A stretch of 64,000 nucleotides of DNA from Endozoicomonas elysicola (lineage in GTDB: Bacteria; Pseudomonadota; Gammaproteobacteria; Pseudomonadales; Endozoicomonadaceae). The notes beneath the pieces were generated by a model that saw only the letters and a program-made list of their open reading frames with translations, was not told the origin of the DNA and did no database searches. Made by a program: the position numbers and the translations under genes. Shown piece by piece: positions 1 to 9,256 of this stretch. The first letter of the stretch is position 1. Each line of letters starts with the position of its first letter. The stretch lies in the NCBI RefSeq assembly GCF_000710775.1, contig NZ_JOJP01000001.1, positions 959,400 through 1,023,399 of the forward strand. The letters are read 5' to 3'.

Positions 1-90
1 AGATTGATCAGTAAACCGCCTGATCCAGACAACTTATGTCAACAGAGCCTGGTTGCCAGCGCGGTGTTTGTCCTCTGGAGGAAATAATAA

Positions 91-1494
91 ATGTCGAAGA
101 CTCTTAGCCTGATTAAGGAACATGATGTTAAGTGGGTTGATATGCGTTTTACCGACACTAAAGGTAAAGAGCAGCATGTATCAATTCCTGTCAGCGAACT
201 GGATGAAGAATTCTTCGAAGTTGGCAAGATGTTTGACGGTTCCTCCATCGCTGGCTGGAAAGGTATTAACGAATCCGACATGATTCTGATGCCAGACGAC
301 AGCACGTCTACCATCGATCCATTTACTGAAGCATCTACCCTCAATATTCGTTGTGACATCGTAGAGCCTTCTACCATGCAGGGTTACGAGCGTGATCCAC
401 GTTCTGTTGCCAAACGTGCTGAAGAGTACCTTAAGTCCACCGGTATTGCTGACACTGCTTTCTTTGGTCCTGAGCCAGAGTTCTTTGTCTTTGATGACGT
501 TAAGTGGAGTGTTAATATTTCTGGCGCTTCTTACGAAGTGAACTCTGAAGAAGCGGCCTGGTCTTCCAATGCCAAGTTTGAAGGTGGCAACACCGGTCAC
601 CGTCCAAAGGTTAAAGGCGGTTACTTCCCGGTTCCTCCAGTAGACTCTCTGCACGATCTTCGTGCTGCCATGTGTGATGCCATGGAAGCGCAGGGTCTGG
701 AAGTTGAAGTACATCACCATGAAGTAGGCACTGCTGGGCAGTGTGAAATCGGTGTTAAATTTAACACGCTGGTGAAGAAAGCTGACGAAGTTCAGGTTCT
801 GAAATATGCGGTTCATAACGTTGCCCATGCCTATGGCAAGACGGCAACCTTTATGCCTAAGCCTCTGGTAGGTGACAATGGTTCAGGCATGCACGTGCAT
901 ATGTCTCTGTCCAAGAATGGTGAAAACCTGTTCGCTGGTGATGGGTATGCTGGACTGTCTGAAGAAGCACTTTACTACATTGGTGGTGTGATCAAGCATG
1001 CCAAGGCGATCAATGCTTTTGCCAATGCTTCGACTAACTCCTACAAGCGTTTGATTCCAGGCTTTGAAGCACCTGTTATGCTGGCATACTCTGCCCGTAA
1101 CCGTTCTGCTTCCATCCGTATTCCTTATGTGAACAGCCCTAAGGCTCGTCGTGTCGAAGTACGCTTCCCTGACCCAACAGCTAACCCATACCTGGCCTTT
1201 GCTGCACTGATGATGGCGGGCCTGGACGGTATCAAGAACAAGATCCATCCTGGTGATGCTGCTGATAAGGATCTTTACGACCTGCCACCAGAAGAAGCGG
1301 CTGAAATTCCAACCGTTTCCGAAAGCTTCGAAGAAGCCCTGGCTGCTCTGGATACTGATCGCGAGTTCCTGACTGCCGGTGGTGTATTCACTGACGACAT
1401 GATCGATGCTTACATTGAACTTAAGAAGGAAGAGTGTATCGCTGTCAGCCAGACCACTCACCCTGTAGAGTTTGACCTGTACTACTCAGTCTAA
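91..1494 (+). CDS. glnA: Glutamine synthetase, type I (GlnA)
   Basis: Condenses glutamate and ammonia with ATP to make glutamine in the cytoplasm; the enzyme is a dodecamer. The 467-residue length is normal for GSI-beta. Visible signatures are [12 protein letters not shown] near the N-terminus, the ATP-binding stretch [16 protein letters not shown], the NRSASIRIP motif, and the adenylylation loop [11 protein letters not shown] with Tyr396 as the expected modified residue. The start is supported by GGAGG at 77-81, ten bases before the ATG. Only 90 bases of upstream DNA are in the window and no NtrC or sigma-54 site is seen there. The DUF4124 gene and ntrBC follow on the same strand, the usual arrangement in Pseudomonas and relatives, but a strong terminator separates them. 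Confidence 0.98.
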   Translation: MSKTLSLIKEHDVKWVDMRFTDTKGKEQHVSIPVSELDEEFFEVGKMFDGSSIAGWKGINESDMILMPDDSTSTIDPFTEASTLNIRCDIVEPSTMQGYERDPRSVAKRAEEYLKSTGIADTAFFGPEPEFFVFDDVKWSVNISGASYEVNSEEAAWSSNAKFEGGNTGHRPKVKGGYFPVPPVDSLHDLRAAMCDAMEAQGLEVEVHHHEVGTAGQCEIGVKFNTLVKKADEVQVLKYAVHNVAHAYGKTATFMPKPLVGDNGSGMHVHMSLSKNGENLFAGDGYAGLSEEALYYIGGVIKHAKAINAFANASTNSYKRLIPGFEAPVMLAYSARNRSASIRIPYVNSPKARRVEVRFPDPTANPYLAFAALMMAGLDGIKNKIHPGDAADKDLYDLPPEEAAEIPTVSESFEEALAALDTDREFLTAGGVFTDDMIDAYIELKKEECIAVSQTTHPVEFDLYYSV

Positions 1495-1543
1495 AATGTC
1501 GGTATAAGATATTTCAGAAAATGCAGTTTTGATGTAATCCCCG

Positions 1544-1570
1544 AGCCAGAGTTTTTACTCTGGCTTTTTT
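1544..1570 (+). terminator. Rho-independent terminator of glnA
   Basis: An eight-base stem (AGCCAGAG with CTCTGGCT) closes a short T-rich loop and is followed by a run of T. It lies about 50 bases after the glnA stop and matches the expected layout of an intrinsic terminator. Confidence 0.85.
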
Positions 1571-1578
1571 ATGCCCAT

Positions 1579-1763
1579 GGATGGGCTGTATGCTGGCAAT
1601 GCACGACTGCATGGATGCAGGAGATAGAGTAACGCAGGAGCGGTTACCGAGGAGCAATTGCCAGTATATGTTCAGGGATGGGCTATATGCCGGCAATGCA
1701 CGACTGTATGGATGCAGGAGTTAGAGTAATGCAGGAGCGGTTACAGAGGAGCAATTGCCAGTA
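1579..1763. repeat. Two tandem copies of an 88-bp repeat (period 97)
   Basis: Copy one is 1579-1666 and copy two 1676-1763. Both begin GGATGGGCT and end GAGCAATTGCCAGTA, and they differ at only a few positions. The ends of each copy are partly complementary (TGGCAAT near the start, ATTGCCA at the end), so each could fold as a hairpin. The 366-base stretch between glnA and the next gene holds only the terminator and these repeats. They are non-coding as far as can be seen and probably belong to a dispersed repeat family. Confidence 0.8.
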
Positions 1764-1860
1764 GCTTCTTTCCCTGTTCAATACGGTTCACTGCCATTAA
1801 GCTAACAACAAATAAATGCGATATAAGCCTGTATAAGATTTTGTCCGGAGCAAGAGGCGC

Positions 1861-2418
1861 ATGAATATAAAAAAGGCAATGGTTCAGTCTTTCCTGGTGG
1901 TTATTCTGCCTTTAGTTGTTACCGATCTGGCTTTGGCAGCCATCTACAAAACGGTAGATAAAGATGGGAATGTCATCTTTACGGATACTCGTCCGGTTGA
2001 TGAGCCCAGTGAAGAAGTTCAACTCCGTCCGATCACCCCGATGTCTCCAATTCCCGCCGGAAGATCAGGTTCTTCTCTGCAGGGAGAGGAAGGCGAAAGT
2101 AAGAATCTGTATTCCCGCCTCGAAATTATTGAGCCTGCGAATGACTCCACAGTAAGAGATCAGGGTAACTTCACAGTAAAAGTGATGACCGAACCAAGGA
2201 TTCTCGCAGGCCACAGAGTTCGCCTTTTACTGGATGGTGATATGGTTGGGGAGTCAAAACGAAAGCTCAGCTTCGACCTGACTAATGTGGATCGTGGAAC
2301 CCATACTCTGACGGTAGAAATCGTCGATAACCGAAGAAAAGTCGTTCAGTCTTCAAGTAGTACGGTTCACGTACATCGTACTGTTTACCGACCTGCTGTT
2401 TCTATCAACCCACCTTAA
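1861..2418 (+). CDS. DUF4124 domain envelope protein
   Basis: A 185-residue exported protein. Residues 1-27 form a signal peptide (Lys-rich start, hydrophobic core, ALAA cleavage region). The DUF4124 signature follows directly: IYKTVDKDGNVIFTDTRP, a short beta motif known from many gammaproteobacterial periplasmic proteins. Residues from about 85 on look like a beta-sandwich, with alternating strands and phrases such as GTHTLTVEIVD typical of bacterial Ig-like or fibronectin-like folds. Function is unknown. Genes of this family commonly sit between glnA and ntrB in Pseudomonas-type genomes, which is the position here, but no role in nitrogen control has been shown from sequence. GAGG lies just before the ATG. 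Confidence 0.85.
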   Translation: MNIKKAMVQSFLVVILPLVVTDLALAAIYKTVDKDGNVIFTDTRPVDEPSEEVQLRPITPMSPIPAGRSGSSLQGEEGESKNLYSRLEIIEPANDSTVRDQGNFTVKVMTEPRILAGHRVRLLLDGDMVGESKRKLSFDLTNVDRGTHTLTVEIVDNRRKVVQSSSSTVHVHRTVYRPAVSINPP

Positions 2419-2613
2419 CCCTGAAGGGCATCTTACCCGGTTTTCAGGCTAATTAAGAACACCCCCGAAATGGCCATTCTTTTTATTCAGTGGTTGCACC
2501 AAAATAGGGCGCGGTCACTGGTTGATATTGCTGATGTTTTTGCTCTCTCGCGAACAACTGTTTTTCGCCAGTTTCTGATTGAACGATAAAATGGATGCTC
2601 TGATTTCCTGTTG

Positions 2614-2628
2614 GCACTATTATGGTGC
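2614..2628. promoter_or_regulatory. Probable NtrC-binding site upstream of ntrB
   Basis: GCACTATTATGGTGC matches the NtrC consensus GCACY-N5-GGTGC exactly. A second, poorer match (GCACCAAAATAGGGC) lies at 2497-2511. The 414-base gap 2419-2832 has no other recognisable feature. The site would allow phosphorylated NtrC to control its own operon. No sigma-54 promoter with correct -24/-12 spacing could be found, so NtrC may act here as a repressor or through a degenerate promoter. Confidence 0.65.
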
Positions 2629-2886
2629 GTTACAGCCTGTTGATTTTTAAAGAGCACTATATGGTAGAGGGTAATGCTGTTCTCCAAGAAGCCTGAAGGA
2701 ATGCCAATAGAGGCTGAACAGCCTAGTTACTCACACTATCTTCACTTCCCGTAAAGGGTGGTTTGATTTTTGCATCGACGATAGCCAATGCCAACGTTCA
2801 TTCAGAATGCACAAAAATAACAAACACTGACCATGATACCGCTTATGCCCGACTCTTTAGTTGAGATAGTCCCTGAAGCAGGAACG

Positions 2887-3960
2887 ATGCAAAACATAAT
2901 TCTGGATAACCTAAATACGGCCATCATCGTACTCGATCAGGATTTCAGCGTACTGACTCTGAACCCAGCGGCAGAAACATTGCTGGATACCAGTTTGAAA
3001 CGGATCATGAATCTGTCAATTGTCTCTTTAATCAGTGAGGAGCTCTTAAGGACCGACCTTGATCGAAGTTTGAGTCAGTATCAGCAATTTACCCGACGAG
3101 AGACAGACTTTCCCATCAATGGTGAGATGGTTAATGTGGATTACAGCATCTCTCCTATCGACTGTGGTGATGCAAAGCTATTGCTGGAGATTAATCCACG
3201 TGACCGGGTTCAGAAAATTACACGTGAAGAGTCGTTAATAGCCAAGCAGGAAACCTCCAGAATTCTGGTGCGTGGTCTGGCGCATGAAGTAAAAAACCCC
3301 CTGGGAGGCATTCGTGGAGCAGCCCAGCTTTTGGCCAGAGAACTGGACGATAAAGGTCTGAAAGAATTCACTGAGATTATTATTCAGGAGGCTGATCGAC
3401 TGCGGGATCTGGTGGATCAAATGCTGGGCCCACTTCAGCCACCGAAGATGGAAGCCCTGAATATTCATGAAGTGCTTGAAAGAGTCATGCAGCTGATCAA
3501 TGCAGAAACCGGTGGAGAGCTCAGGCTCAAACGGGATTACGACCCAAGCATTCCTGATATTCCGGGGGATTTTGAGCGCATGATTCAGGCTATTCTGAAT
3601 CTGGTGCGTAATGCCATGCAGGCTATTGATCAGGCCATGCCCCGTTCTGAGGGTTTGATTACCCTTCGTACCCGTATTGCACGACAGTTTACTATTGGTA
3701 CCCAGCGACGGCGGCTGGTTTGCCACTTATCCATTATTGATAACGGGCCAGGCATTCCACCAGAGCTGATTGAGAACATCTTCTACCCCATGATCAGTGG
3801 TCGTGCCGACGGAACCGGGCTTGGGTTACCGATGGCTCAGTCGATAATCAGCTTACATCAGGGACTGGTTGAGTGTGAAAGCAAGTCCGGCGAAACCATA
3901 TTCCATGTCTATTTGCCCCTTTCTAATGGGCCGCTTTCGATGGAAACATCACAGGAGTGA
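2887..3960 (+). CDS. glnL: Nitrogen regulation sensor kinase NtrB (GlnL)
   Basis: Sensor histidine kinase/phosphatase that phosphorylates NtrC under nitrogen limitation and is switched by PII protein. A PAS-like domain (LDNLNTAIIVLDQDF, NPAAETLL) is followed by the H-box VRGLAHEVKNPLGG, whose His is the phosphorylation site. The ATPase domain follows: NLVRNAMQAID (N box), DNGPGIP (G1) and GTGLGLPMAQ (G2). I chose the ATG at 2887 because AGGA lies seven bases upstream and the family starts close to this point. The same frame is open to an ATG at 2833, which would give 375 residues but has no clear ribosome site. Cytoplasmic; only three bases separate it from ntrC. Confidence 0.95.
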   Translation: MQNIILDNLNTAIIVLDQDFSVLTLNPAAETLLDTSLKRIMNLSIVSLISEELLRTDLDRSLSQYQQFTRRETDFPINGEMVNVDYSISPIDCGDAKLLLEINPRDRVQKITREESLIAKQETSRILVRGLAHEVKNPLGGIRGAAQLLARELDDKGLKEFTEIIIQEADRLRDLVDQMLGPLQPPKMEALNIHEVLERVMQLINAETGGELRLKRDYDPSIPDIPGDFERMIQAILNLVRNAMQAIDQAMPRSEGLITLRTRIARQFTIGTQRRRLVCHLSIIDNGPGIPPELIENIFYPMISGRADGTGLGLPMAQSIISLHQGLVECESKSGETIFHVYLPLSNGPLSMETSQE

Positions 3961-3963
3961 AGT

Positions 3964-5412
3964 ATGAGTTTGAATTCTAAAGTCTGGATCGTGGATGATG
4001 ACCAGGCGATACGGTGGGTTCTGGAGCGGGCCCTGAATTCAGAAGGCATCGAAACACAATCGTTTGATGCACCAGAAAAAGTACTGGCTGCATTGGAGCA
4101 CAGCGAACCGGAAGTATTGATCAGTGATGTCCGAATGCCGGGCATGAATGGTCTGGAATTACTGAAAGCGGTTCATGAGTTAAAGCCGGATGTGCCGGTC
4201 ATTATCATGACTGCTCATTCAGACTTGGACAGCGCGGTGTCTTCCTATCAGAGCGGTGCTTTTGAATACCTGCCAAAACCTTTTGACATTGATGAAGCGG
4301 TTGCCCTGGTAAAACGTGGCCAGGAGCATCGGCAGCAGCAACTGGCTGAAGCACCCATTCCGGAAGAGGTTCAGGCGACGGAAATCATTGGCGAAGCACC
4401 GGCCATGCAGGAAGTTTTTCGGGCGATTGGTAGGCTCTCACACTCCAATATTACCGTGTTGATTAATGGGGAGTCAGGAACGGGTAAGGAGCTGGTGGCC
4501 AGAGCATTGCATCGTCATAGCCCACGGGCAGAGCGATCGTTTATTGCACTGAATATGGCGGCTATTCCCAGGGACCTGATTGAATCAGAACTGTTTGGCC
4601 ATGAAAAAGGCGCATTTACCGGTGCTGGTGGACTGCGTCGCGGGCGTTTTGAGCAGGCTGGTGGTGGCACTCTGTTTCTGGACGAAATTGGTGATATGCC
4701 GGCCGATACCCAGACCCGTTTGTTGCGAGTTCTGGCCGATGGTGAATTCTACCGAGTGGGTGGGCACACACCGGTAAAAGCGGATGTTCGAATCATTGCC
4801 GCAACCCATCAGAACCTGGAAAAGCTGGTGGAAGAGGGTAAGTTTCGTGAAGATCTCTTTCATCGCCTTAACGTTATCCGGGTACACCTGCCGAGGTTAA
4901 GTGATCGGCGGGAAGATATTCCGAGGCTGGCACGCTTTTTCCTGGACAAGGCCGGTAAAGAACTAGAAGTGGAGCCTAAAATTCTTCATCCAGAAACAGC
5001 AAGCTATATCAGCTCTCTGGATTGGCCCGGAAATGTTCGTCAGCTGGAGAACACCTGCCGTTGGCTGACGGTGATGGCTTCTGGTCGGGAAGTGCTGGTT
5101 TCTGACCTGCCCCCGGAGTTAATGGTGAAGAGCGACAGAGATCAAGGCTCTGTTGCCGGCTACGGTAGCTGGGAGCAGCTATTCCGGCAATGGTGTGATC
5201 GAGAGCTGGCCGCAGGTCATGTGGGTATTCTGGATCAGGCTGTACCAGCCTTTGAAACGATTGTTATTGAGTCAGCCCTGGCTTATACCGGCGGACGAAA
5301 GAAGGATGCTGCAGAGCTACTGGGTTGGGGACGAAATACACTGACCCGTAAGATCAAGGAGCTGAACCTTGAACCTTCAGAGTCTCTGGAAGAAGAAGAG
5401 CTGATCCTTTAA
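3964..5412 (+). CDS. glnG: Nitrogen response regulator NtrC (GlnG)
   Basis: Sigma-54-dependent activator of nitrogen-scavenging genes. Three domains are plain. The receiver (residues 1-120) has acidic residues DDD at 11-13, phospho-acceptor Asp55 in VLISDVRMPG, and a conserved Lys in LPKPFD. The AAA+ domain (about 140-375) has Walker A GESGTGKE, the sigma-54 contact loop GAFTGA, and the Walker B region GGGTLFLDEIGDMP. The Fis-type helix-turn-helix is at the C-terminus (GGRKKDAAELLGWGRNTLTRK). The 482-residue length is normal. It is translated with ntrB. The conserved backbone would continue to trmL, but a 13-kb pilus locus intervenes. Confidence 0.97.
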   Translation: MSLNSKVWIVDDDQAIRWVLERALNSEGIETQSFDAPEKVLAALEHSEPEVLISDVRMPGMNGLELLKAVHELKPDVPVIIMTAHSDLDSAVSSYQSGAFEYLPKPFDIDEAVALVKRGQEHRQQQLAEAPIPEEVQATEIIGEAPAMQEVFRAIGRLSHSNITVLINGESGTGKELVARALHRHSPRAERSFIALNMAAIPRDLIESELFGHEKGAFTGAGGLRRGRFEQAGGGTLFLDEIGDMPADTQTRLLRVLADGEFYRVGGHTPVKADVRIIAATHQNLEKLVEEGKFREDLFHRLNVIRVHLPRLSDRREDIPRLARFFLDKAGKELEVEPKILHPETASYISSLDWPGNVRQLENTCRWLTVMASGREVLVSDLPPELMVKSDRDQGSVAGYGSWEQLFRQWCDRELAAGHVGILDQAVPAFETIVIESALAYTGGRKKDAAELLGWGRNTLTRKIKELNLEPSESLEEEELIL

Positions 5413-5536
5413 TTTTTTATGGGTAAACCAGAAGCTTACTCCCGATGTAAGGAAATCTGCCAAGACGTAAGGTAAAAATTATCCGTTGCACACTGCCTAT
5501 ACTGAAAACAGGATGTAGCAGTAAGGCAGTAACATC

Positions 5537-6031
5537 ATGGAATGGACACCACCTTTACGTCAGGGAATTGGCGCACTTTTTCTATCCGGTATCTTTGCCG
5601 TCACTTCGTTGACAGAAGCTCAGGCGGCCACTCAGGGTAAACTGGGAAATACCTCCACAGGCTCATTTTCAATCACGCTGGTTGTATACCCTTCTTTGCA
5701 GTCGCAGGTTGCCATTGTGGATGAAAACGCAACCGATGAAGAAGGTAATCCGGTGATTATCCCAACGAAAACTCTGAGCTTTGACCGCCCGGTATCCCTT
5801 TGTATATCTGGTCGTGGCCTCTCCCAGTTCAGCCTTGCAGCCAATGGCACCCGGGGTGTTGATCTGAAAGTGACTGAGCCTGAACGGGAAATCTGGATTA
5901 CTGAACGGCCATCAGCGGCATTTGGCGTTGAAAAAGACTGTCGCAACAGTACCCGAAAATTGATTGCCCAGCCGGTAGCGGGTTTTCAGGGTTCAAAGCA
6001 GCCAGCGACCCTTCTAATTCATGCAGAGTGA
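5537..6031 (+). CDS. Minor pilin-like subunit, same family as the major pilin
   Basis: A 164-residue exported protein with a signal peptide ending at AQA (about residue 30). After cleavage it reads TSTGSFSITLVV, which matches TSTGKFDINLNI in the major pilin at 18440-19009. This is the region expected to act as the donor strand in chaperone-usher polymers. The subunit cysteine pair is present (VSLCISGRG and EKDCRNST), and the protein ends in a strand, ATLLIHAE. It is shorter than the seven two-domain subunits and has only the pilin module. It precedes the chaperone gene on the same strand, 165 bases away. It may start or cap the pilus; its exact role is not evident. Confidence 0.7.
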   Translation: MEWTPPLRQGIGALFLSGIFAVTSLTEAQAATQGKLGNTSTGSFSITLVVYPSLQSQVAIVDENATDEEGNPVIIPTKTLSFDRPVSLCISGRGLSQFSLAANGTRGVDLKVTEPEREIWITERPSAAFGVEKDCRNSTRKLIAQPVAGFQGSKQPATLLIHAE

Positions 6032-6196
6032 TTCATGCAGAGTAATCAGTGGGTTTTGGATATACTGACAGAAAAACCCATTTGAGATTATTTCTCTGGA
6101 CAATAGAATAGGGGAAACAGTGTTCATCCCCTGTCGTCTCAAGCGCTCAATAGCAACTCAGTGATTTGGTCCAGGGCAAACCGGAATTACCATTAT

Positions 6197-6913
6197 ATGT
6201 TCATGAAACGCATTGCCAGTGGAGCCTGCCTGCTGGCGACTCTTATCGCCAGCTCACAAGCGCTGGCAACCATGTCTCTTGATCGTATGATCGTCTACTT
6301 CAAGCCAGACCAGCTGCCGCGGCAGGATGTTGTGGTCTCCAACCCGGATAAAGAAAACCTTTACCTTCAAACCGAGGTCTACAAGGTAGTCAATCCGGGT
6401 ACAGAGAAAGAAGAGCGTATTCGGATCACAGATCCCAACGAAATCAAATTACTGGCTACGCCAGGAAAAGCCATTATTCCACCCAGTGGTCGTAAAACCG
6501 TGCGCCTGGTGAGTCTGGAAACCCCTAAAGAGAAAGAGCTGGTTTATCGGGTAACCTTCCGGCCAGTGGTGGGTGATCTGGAGGCTAAGAAAACTGCAAT
6601 TAAATTGCTGGTAGCTTATCAGGCTCTGGTTTTTGTACGCCCTCAGAATCCTGAGTATAAAGTGGTCGGTAAATTGAATAATGGCAAGATGACGTTTACT
6701 AACAGTGGCAACATCAATGTGGTGCTTCGCAATGGAAAATATTGCACCAGCAGCAAAGAAGAAAGCTGTACTGATCTAAGCGACGGTACCCGTATCTATG
6801 CCGGTGAAAGCTGGGAAATGCCTTTGCCGGAAGGCGCAGCTAAAGGCAAAGGGTTCATCCAATATGGCCTGTTTGATGGCGAGTTTGAGGAAACACAGAA
6901 GTTCTCTCTCTAA
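6197..6913 (+). CDS. Periplasmic pilus chaperone, PapD-like fold
   Basis: Two Ig-like domains after a signal peptide (MKRIASGACLL... ending SQALA). The first domain has VYFKPDQLPRQDVVVSN, the stretch KAIIPPSGRKTVRLVSL (the basic patch and G1-strand region that hold the subunit C-terminus), and LVYRVTFRPV. The second domain contains a Cys pair (KYCTSSKEESCTD), probably a disulphide. It lacks close similarity to PapD and looks more like chaperones of the alternate (CS1/alpha) class. The ATG at 6197 or the one at 6203 gives a proper signal peptide; the frame is open to 6161. It is the only chaperone in the locus and lies opposite in strand to the usher, which is unusual. Confidence 0.85.
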   Translation: MFMKRIASGACLLATLIASSQALATMSLDRMIVYFKPDQLPRQDVVVSNPDKENLYLQTEVYKVVNPGTEKEERIRITDPNEIKLLATPGKAIIPPSGRKTVRLVSLETPKEKELVYRVTFRPVVGDLEAKKTAIKLLVAYQALVFVRPQNPEYKVVGKLNNGKMTFTNSGNINVVLRNGKYCTSSKEESCTDLSDGTRIYAGESWEMPLPEGAAKGKGFIQYGLFDGEFEETQKFSL

Positions 6914-6940
6914 TTACCAGCCATTTGCTGCTCGATAAGA

Positions 6941-6965
6941 GCTCCCTGATAGATGATCAGGGAGC
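6941..6965. terminator. Hairpin between convergent chaperone and subunit genes
   Basis: A perfect ten-base inverted repeat, GCTCCCTGAT with ATCAGGGAGC, encloses a five-base loop. It falls between two convergent stops at 6913 and 6969. There is no clear T run on either side, so efficiency is uncertain. Confidence 0.6.
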
Positions 6966-6968
6966 GAC

Positions 6969-7913
6969 TTATGACGGGGTAACTGTCAAGGTCACGGTAT
7001 CCTGATAACGGCCTCCATCAGAGGGCTGCTTTTTCAACGTTACCCTCACTTCAGCATTATCTTTACCGCCACAGTTCTCTTTATTGCTGCCAGTTCCGGT
7101 AACACCCGCTCCTGGCTTAATTCCGGTCTGCCAGGAGGCCCGGTTTGATCGAAAATCGATCTGGTAAGGTAACCGTCTGCTGCCCTGGCTTAGATTAAAT
7201 TCGTTGTTATGGTCTGTATGGCCACCATTAGCTCTAAGCAGATACTTGCCACCATCAGAGACATAAACACAGAACGACATGGTTCTGGCGTCATAGTTAC
7301 CCGTAGAACCCTGAGAGAGGGAAACATCCTTCAGGTTACTGATTTTCGCGGTTCGGTTTGCTTTCTTCCGAATACGAATTTCCAGAGTATCGTGATATTG
7401 AGTCTGTTCATCATCAAGACCAATCAGATACACACTTCGGTACTGACCTGGTTTTAAATTAGTGAGCCCGCTCTTCTTCAGCCGTAACTCGAAAGTAATG
7501 GTTCTCTCTCTGGCCACTTTTTCAGGGGCTTCAAAAAGCGATGACCAGTTATTCCAGCCATTGCTATAGATGGTGTACTTTCTGCCGGTCTCCGATTGAA
7601 AACGTACCCGCCTCAAAAAAGTAGAAAGTCCATCCCGGTTGAGAGACGGTTTTCCTCTTCCTTCACCTTCATCCTGACTGGAAACACCAAAGCGGTAGTC
7701 CTGACCTCTGCCCACGGGGTTACAGCCACTCAGCTCACAAACTGTTTTAAATCGAACGGTAATATTGCGATTGAAGTTATTGCCGACCTCATCAAGGTTG
7801 ACGTCTATATATTCAATATCCCGGTCGAAAAAGAAAGCTGCTTTTGTGATGCCAGGGAGCCATAACAGTGATACGGCAAGCCAGACCCTGAGCGGTGCTA
7901 AGATAGAATTCAT
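6969..7913 (-). CDS. Two-domain pilus subunit or adhesin, group A
   Basis: Last gene of the minus-strand pilus array: 314 residues with a signal peptide (residues 1-25, ending ITKA). The N-terminal domain begins AFFFDRDIEYIDVNLDEVG, nearly the same as the subunit at 10427-11386, so these two are recent paralogues. The C-terminal pilin module starts at AKISNLKDVSL and carries the conserved cysteines (SFCVYVSDG, ENCGGKD). It ends GRYQDTVTLTVTPS. The two-domain plan resembles CfaE/CooD-type tip adhesins of alpha fimbriae, in which an adhesive domain precedes a pilin domain. That parallel is structural inference only. No strong ribosome site precedes the ATG. Confidence 0.75.
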   Translation of the reverse strand: MNSILAPLRVWLAVSLLWLPGITKAAFFFDRDIEYIDVNLDEVGNNFNRNITVRFKTVCELSGCNPVGRGQDYRFGVSSQDEGEGRGKPSLNRDGLSTFLRRVRFQSETGRKYTIYSNGWNNWSSLFEAPEKVARERTITFELRLKKSGLTNLKPGQYRSVYLIGLDDEQTQYHDTLEIRIRKKANRTAKISNLKDVSLSQGSTGNYDARTMSFCVYVSDGGKYLLRANGGHTDHNNEFNLSQGSRRLPYQIDFRSNRASWQTGIKPGAGVTGTGSNKENCGGKDNAEVRVTLKKQPSDGGRYQDTVTLTVTPS

Positions 7914-8129
7914 TGTTTTAATATGGATTTATAAGAAGAGGATAATGGTAGGATTAAGCAGGGTTTCTAATGATTATAAAATAGTCAGTTCTCTTAACTC
8001 TGAGCAGCACCTTATTAGAATAAAGGGTGTGTCTAGCCGTAATAATATTACTTATTCCTGTGTGCTCCCGAGTGGATAATAGTGGCTCTTGCCTAAAGTT
8101 ATCAGAGGTATTCTCTGTATGCTAATCAG

Positions 8130-8152
8130 CCCTGGTTTGAACCAGGGGGGGG
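8130..8152 (-). terminator. Hairpin plus eight-G run after subunit gene
   Basis: CCCTGGTT (8130-8137) pairs with AACCAGGG (8140-8147). It merges into a run of eight G (8145-8152) that touches the stop codon of the subunit gene at 8153. On the coding strand the stop is followed by eight C and then the hairpin. There is no T tail. It may act as a stabilising or weak termination structure. Confidence 0.4.
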
Positions 8153-9124
8153 TTATTTGGGAGTGATTACAACCGTCATGACATCACTAAAGATACCCGA
8201 AGGCGCTTTGTTCACAGAGGACTGATCTGCTTCTATGGTAATGGTGGAGTTATAGCCAAACTTGGTATCAAGACAGTTTCCTTCCTTACCACTTATTTTA
8301 TAGGGCTCTGTCTCTTTTTCTCCCTCTTTGGCTATATTGAAACTATCCTGCTCTTTACCGTTTTTATTCAGGAAGCGGATATCAACTTTATAAGGAATAC
8401 TGTATGCCTGAGTGCTGTCCGTGAGGTAGTACTCTTCTCCTTTTACCGTATTCCTGGCATCAAACAGGACACTGGCTTTACCTGAACTGCTGTAGATGCA
8501 GGGATAGATAGTGGCAGAGGCATTATTAGCGGGGAGAATCATATCTTCCAGTTTGGATATCTTGGCCTGACCCGGTTTGGCCAGTGAAATCGTCACGGGA
8601 ATTGAAAGCCAGTGATACTCAGGTGTCTGGGTATCCTGACCCACCAGATAAAACTCCAGATTTTCTTTATTATCGAATAACTTTTTCAAGCCACTGGTCT
8701 TGAGTGTCAGGGTAAACGTTAATGTTGTTATGTCACTGTCAGGTGCAGCCTGAGTAGACCATCTACCCAGCTTAAGTGACATGCCCTGTGGCGTACCAGA
8801 TATCTGAATTGTATTCTGAATGTATTCACCATAATTACCATTGGGTTGGCTGGGCAGTGTATTGCCTCTACCGGACATACGATCATCTGAAATGGCAAAC
8901 CGGTATCGCTGATATATCTTCTGCAGACCTTCAATCGCGTATGAGCGGAAGCGAACATCAAAGGTGATATCTACACTGTTGCCAGAAGGAATAGTAACGG
9001 TTTTTCGGAGTTCATAATCAAGAAACTCAAACTTTGCTTGGGTAGTAACTGGTAGGCACAGGGAGGTCACGCAAAGGACACTGGCGAACACAAAGTAGAT
9101 TTTATTAAGGGCTTGCCTTGCCAT
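8153..9124 (-). CDS. Two-domain pilus subunit or adhesin, divergent group A
   Basis: A 323-residue exported protein with signal peptide ending TTQA near residue 30. The N-terminal domain reads KFEFLDYELRKTVTIPSGNS. It is related in layout to the group A proteins at 6969 and 10427 but much diverged, and it shares the phrase FYLVGQD with their YLIGLDD/YLVGRD. The C-terminal pilin module starts AKISKLEDMILP, has the cysteines IYPCIYSSSG and GNCLDTKFG, and ends SGIFSDVMTVVITPK. It is separated from its neighbours by 132 and 239 bases, so it may have its own promoter. No function beyond pilus subunit or adhesin can be read from the sequence. Confidence 0.72.
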   Translation of the reverse strand: MARQALNKIYFVFASVLCVTSLCLPVTTQAKFEFLDYELRKTVTIPSGNSVDITFDVRFRSYAIEGLQKIYQRYRFAISDDRMSGRGNTLPSQPNGNYGEYIQNTIQISGTPQGMSLKLGRWSTQAAPDSDITTLTFTLTLKTSGLKKLFDNKENLEFYLVGQDTQTPEYHWLSIPVTISLAKPGQAKISKLEDMILPANNASATIYPCIYSSSGKASVLFDARNTVKGEEYYLTDSTQAYSIPYKVDIRFLNKNGKEQDSFNIAKEGEKETEPYKISGKEGNCLDTKFGYNSTITIEADQSSVNKAPSGIFSDVMTVVITPK

Positions 9125-9256
9125 TAAGACCCGTCTTGAGTAGTAGTGACCGAACGATAATGTATTGCATATTAATATTCATAAAGTGGCAATGGTGGAA
9201 AACCGAATGCTTTTGGCAAGGCATCACGGGATTGAAAATTAATCTATTGAAGTTGA

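Noticed and set aside
181-828. 215-codon minus-strand frame
   Set aside because: Antisense shadow of glnA.
2651-2680. Possible sigma-54 promoter (GG...GC) before ntrB
   Set aside because: The spacing between GG and GC is 13 rather than the required 12 bases, and the flanking consensus is poor.
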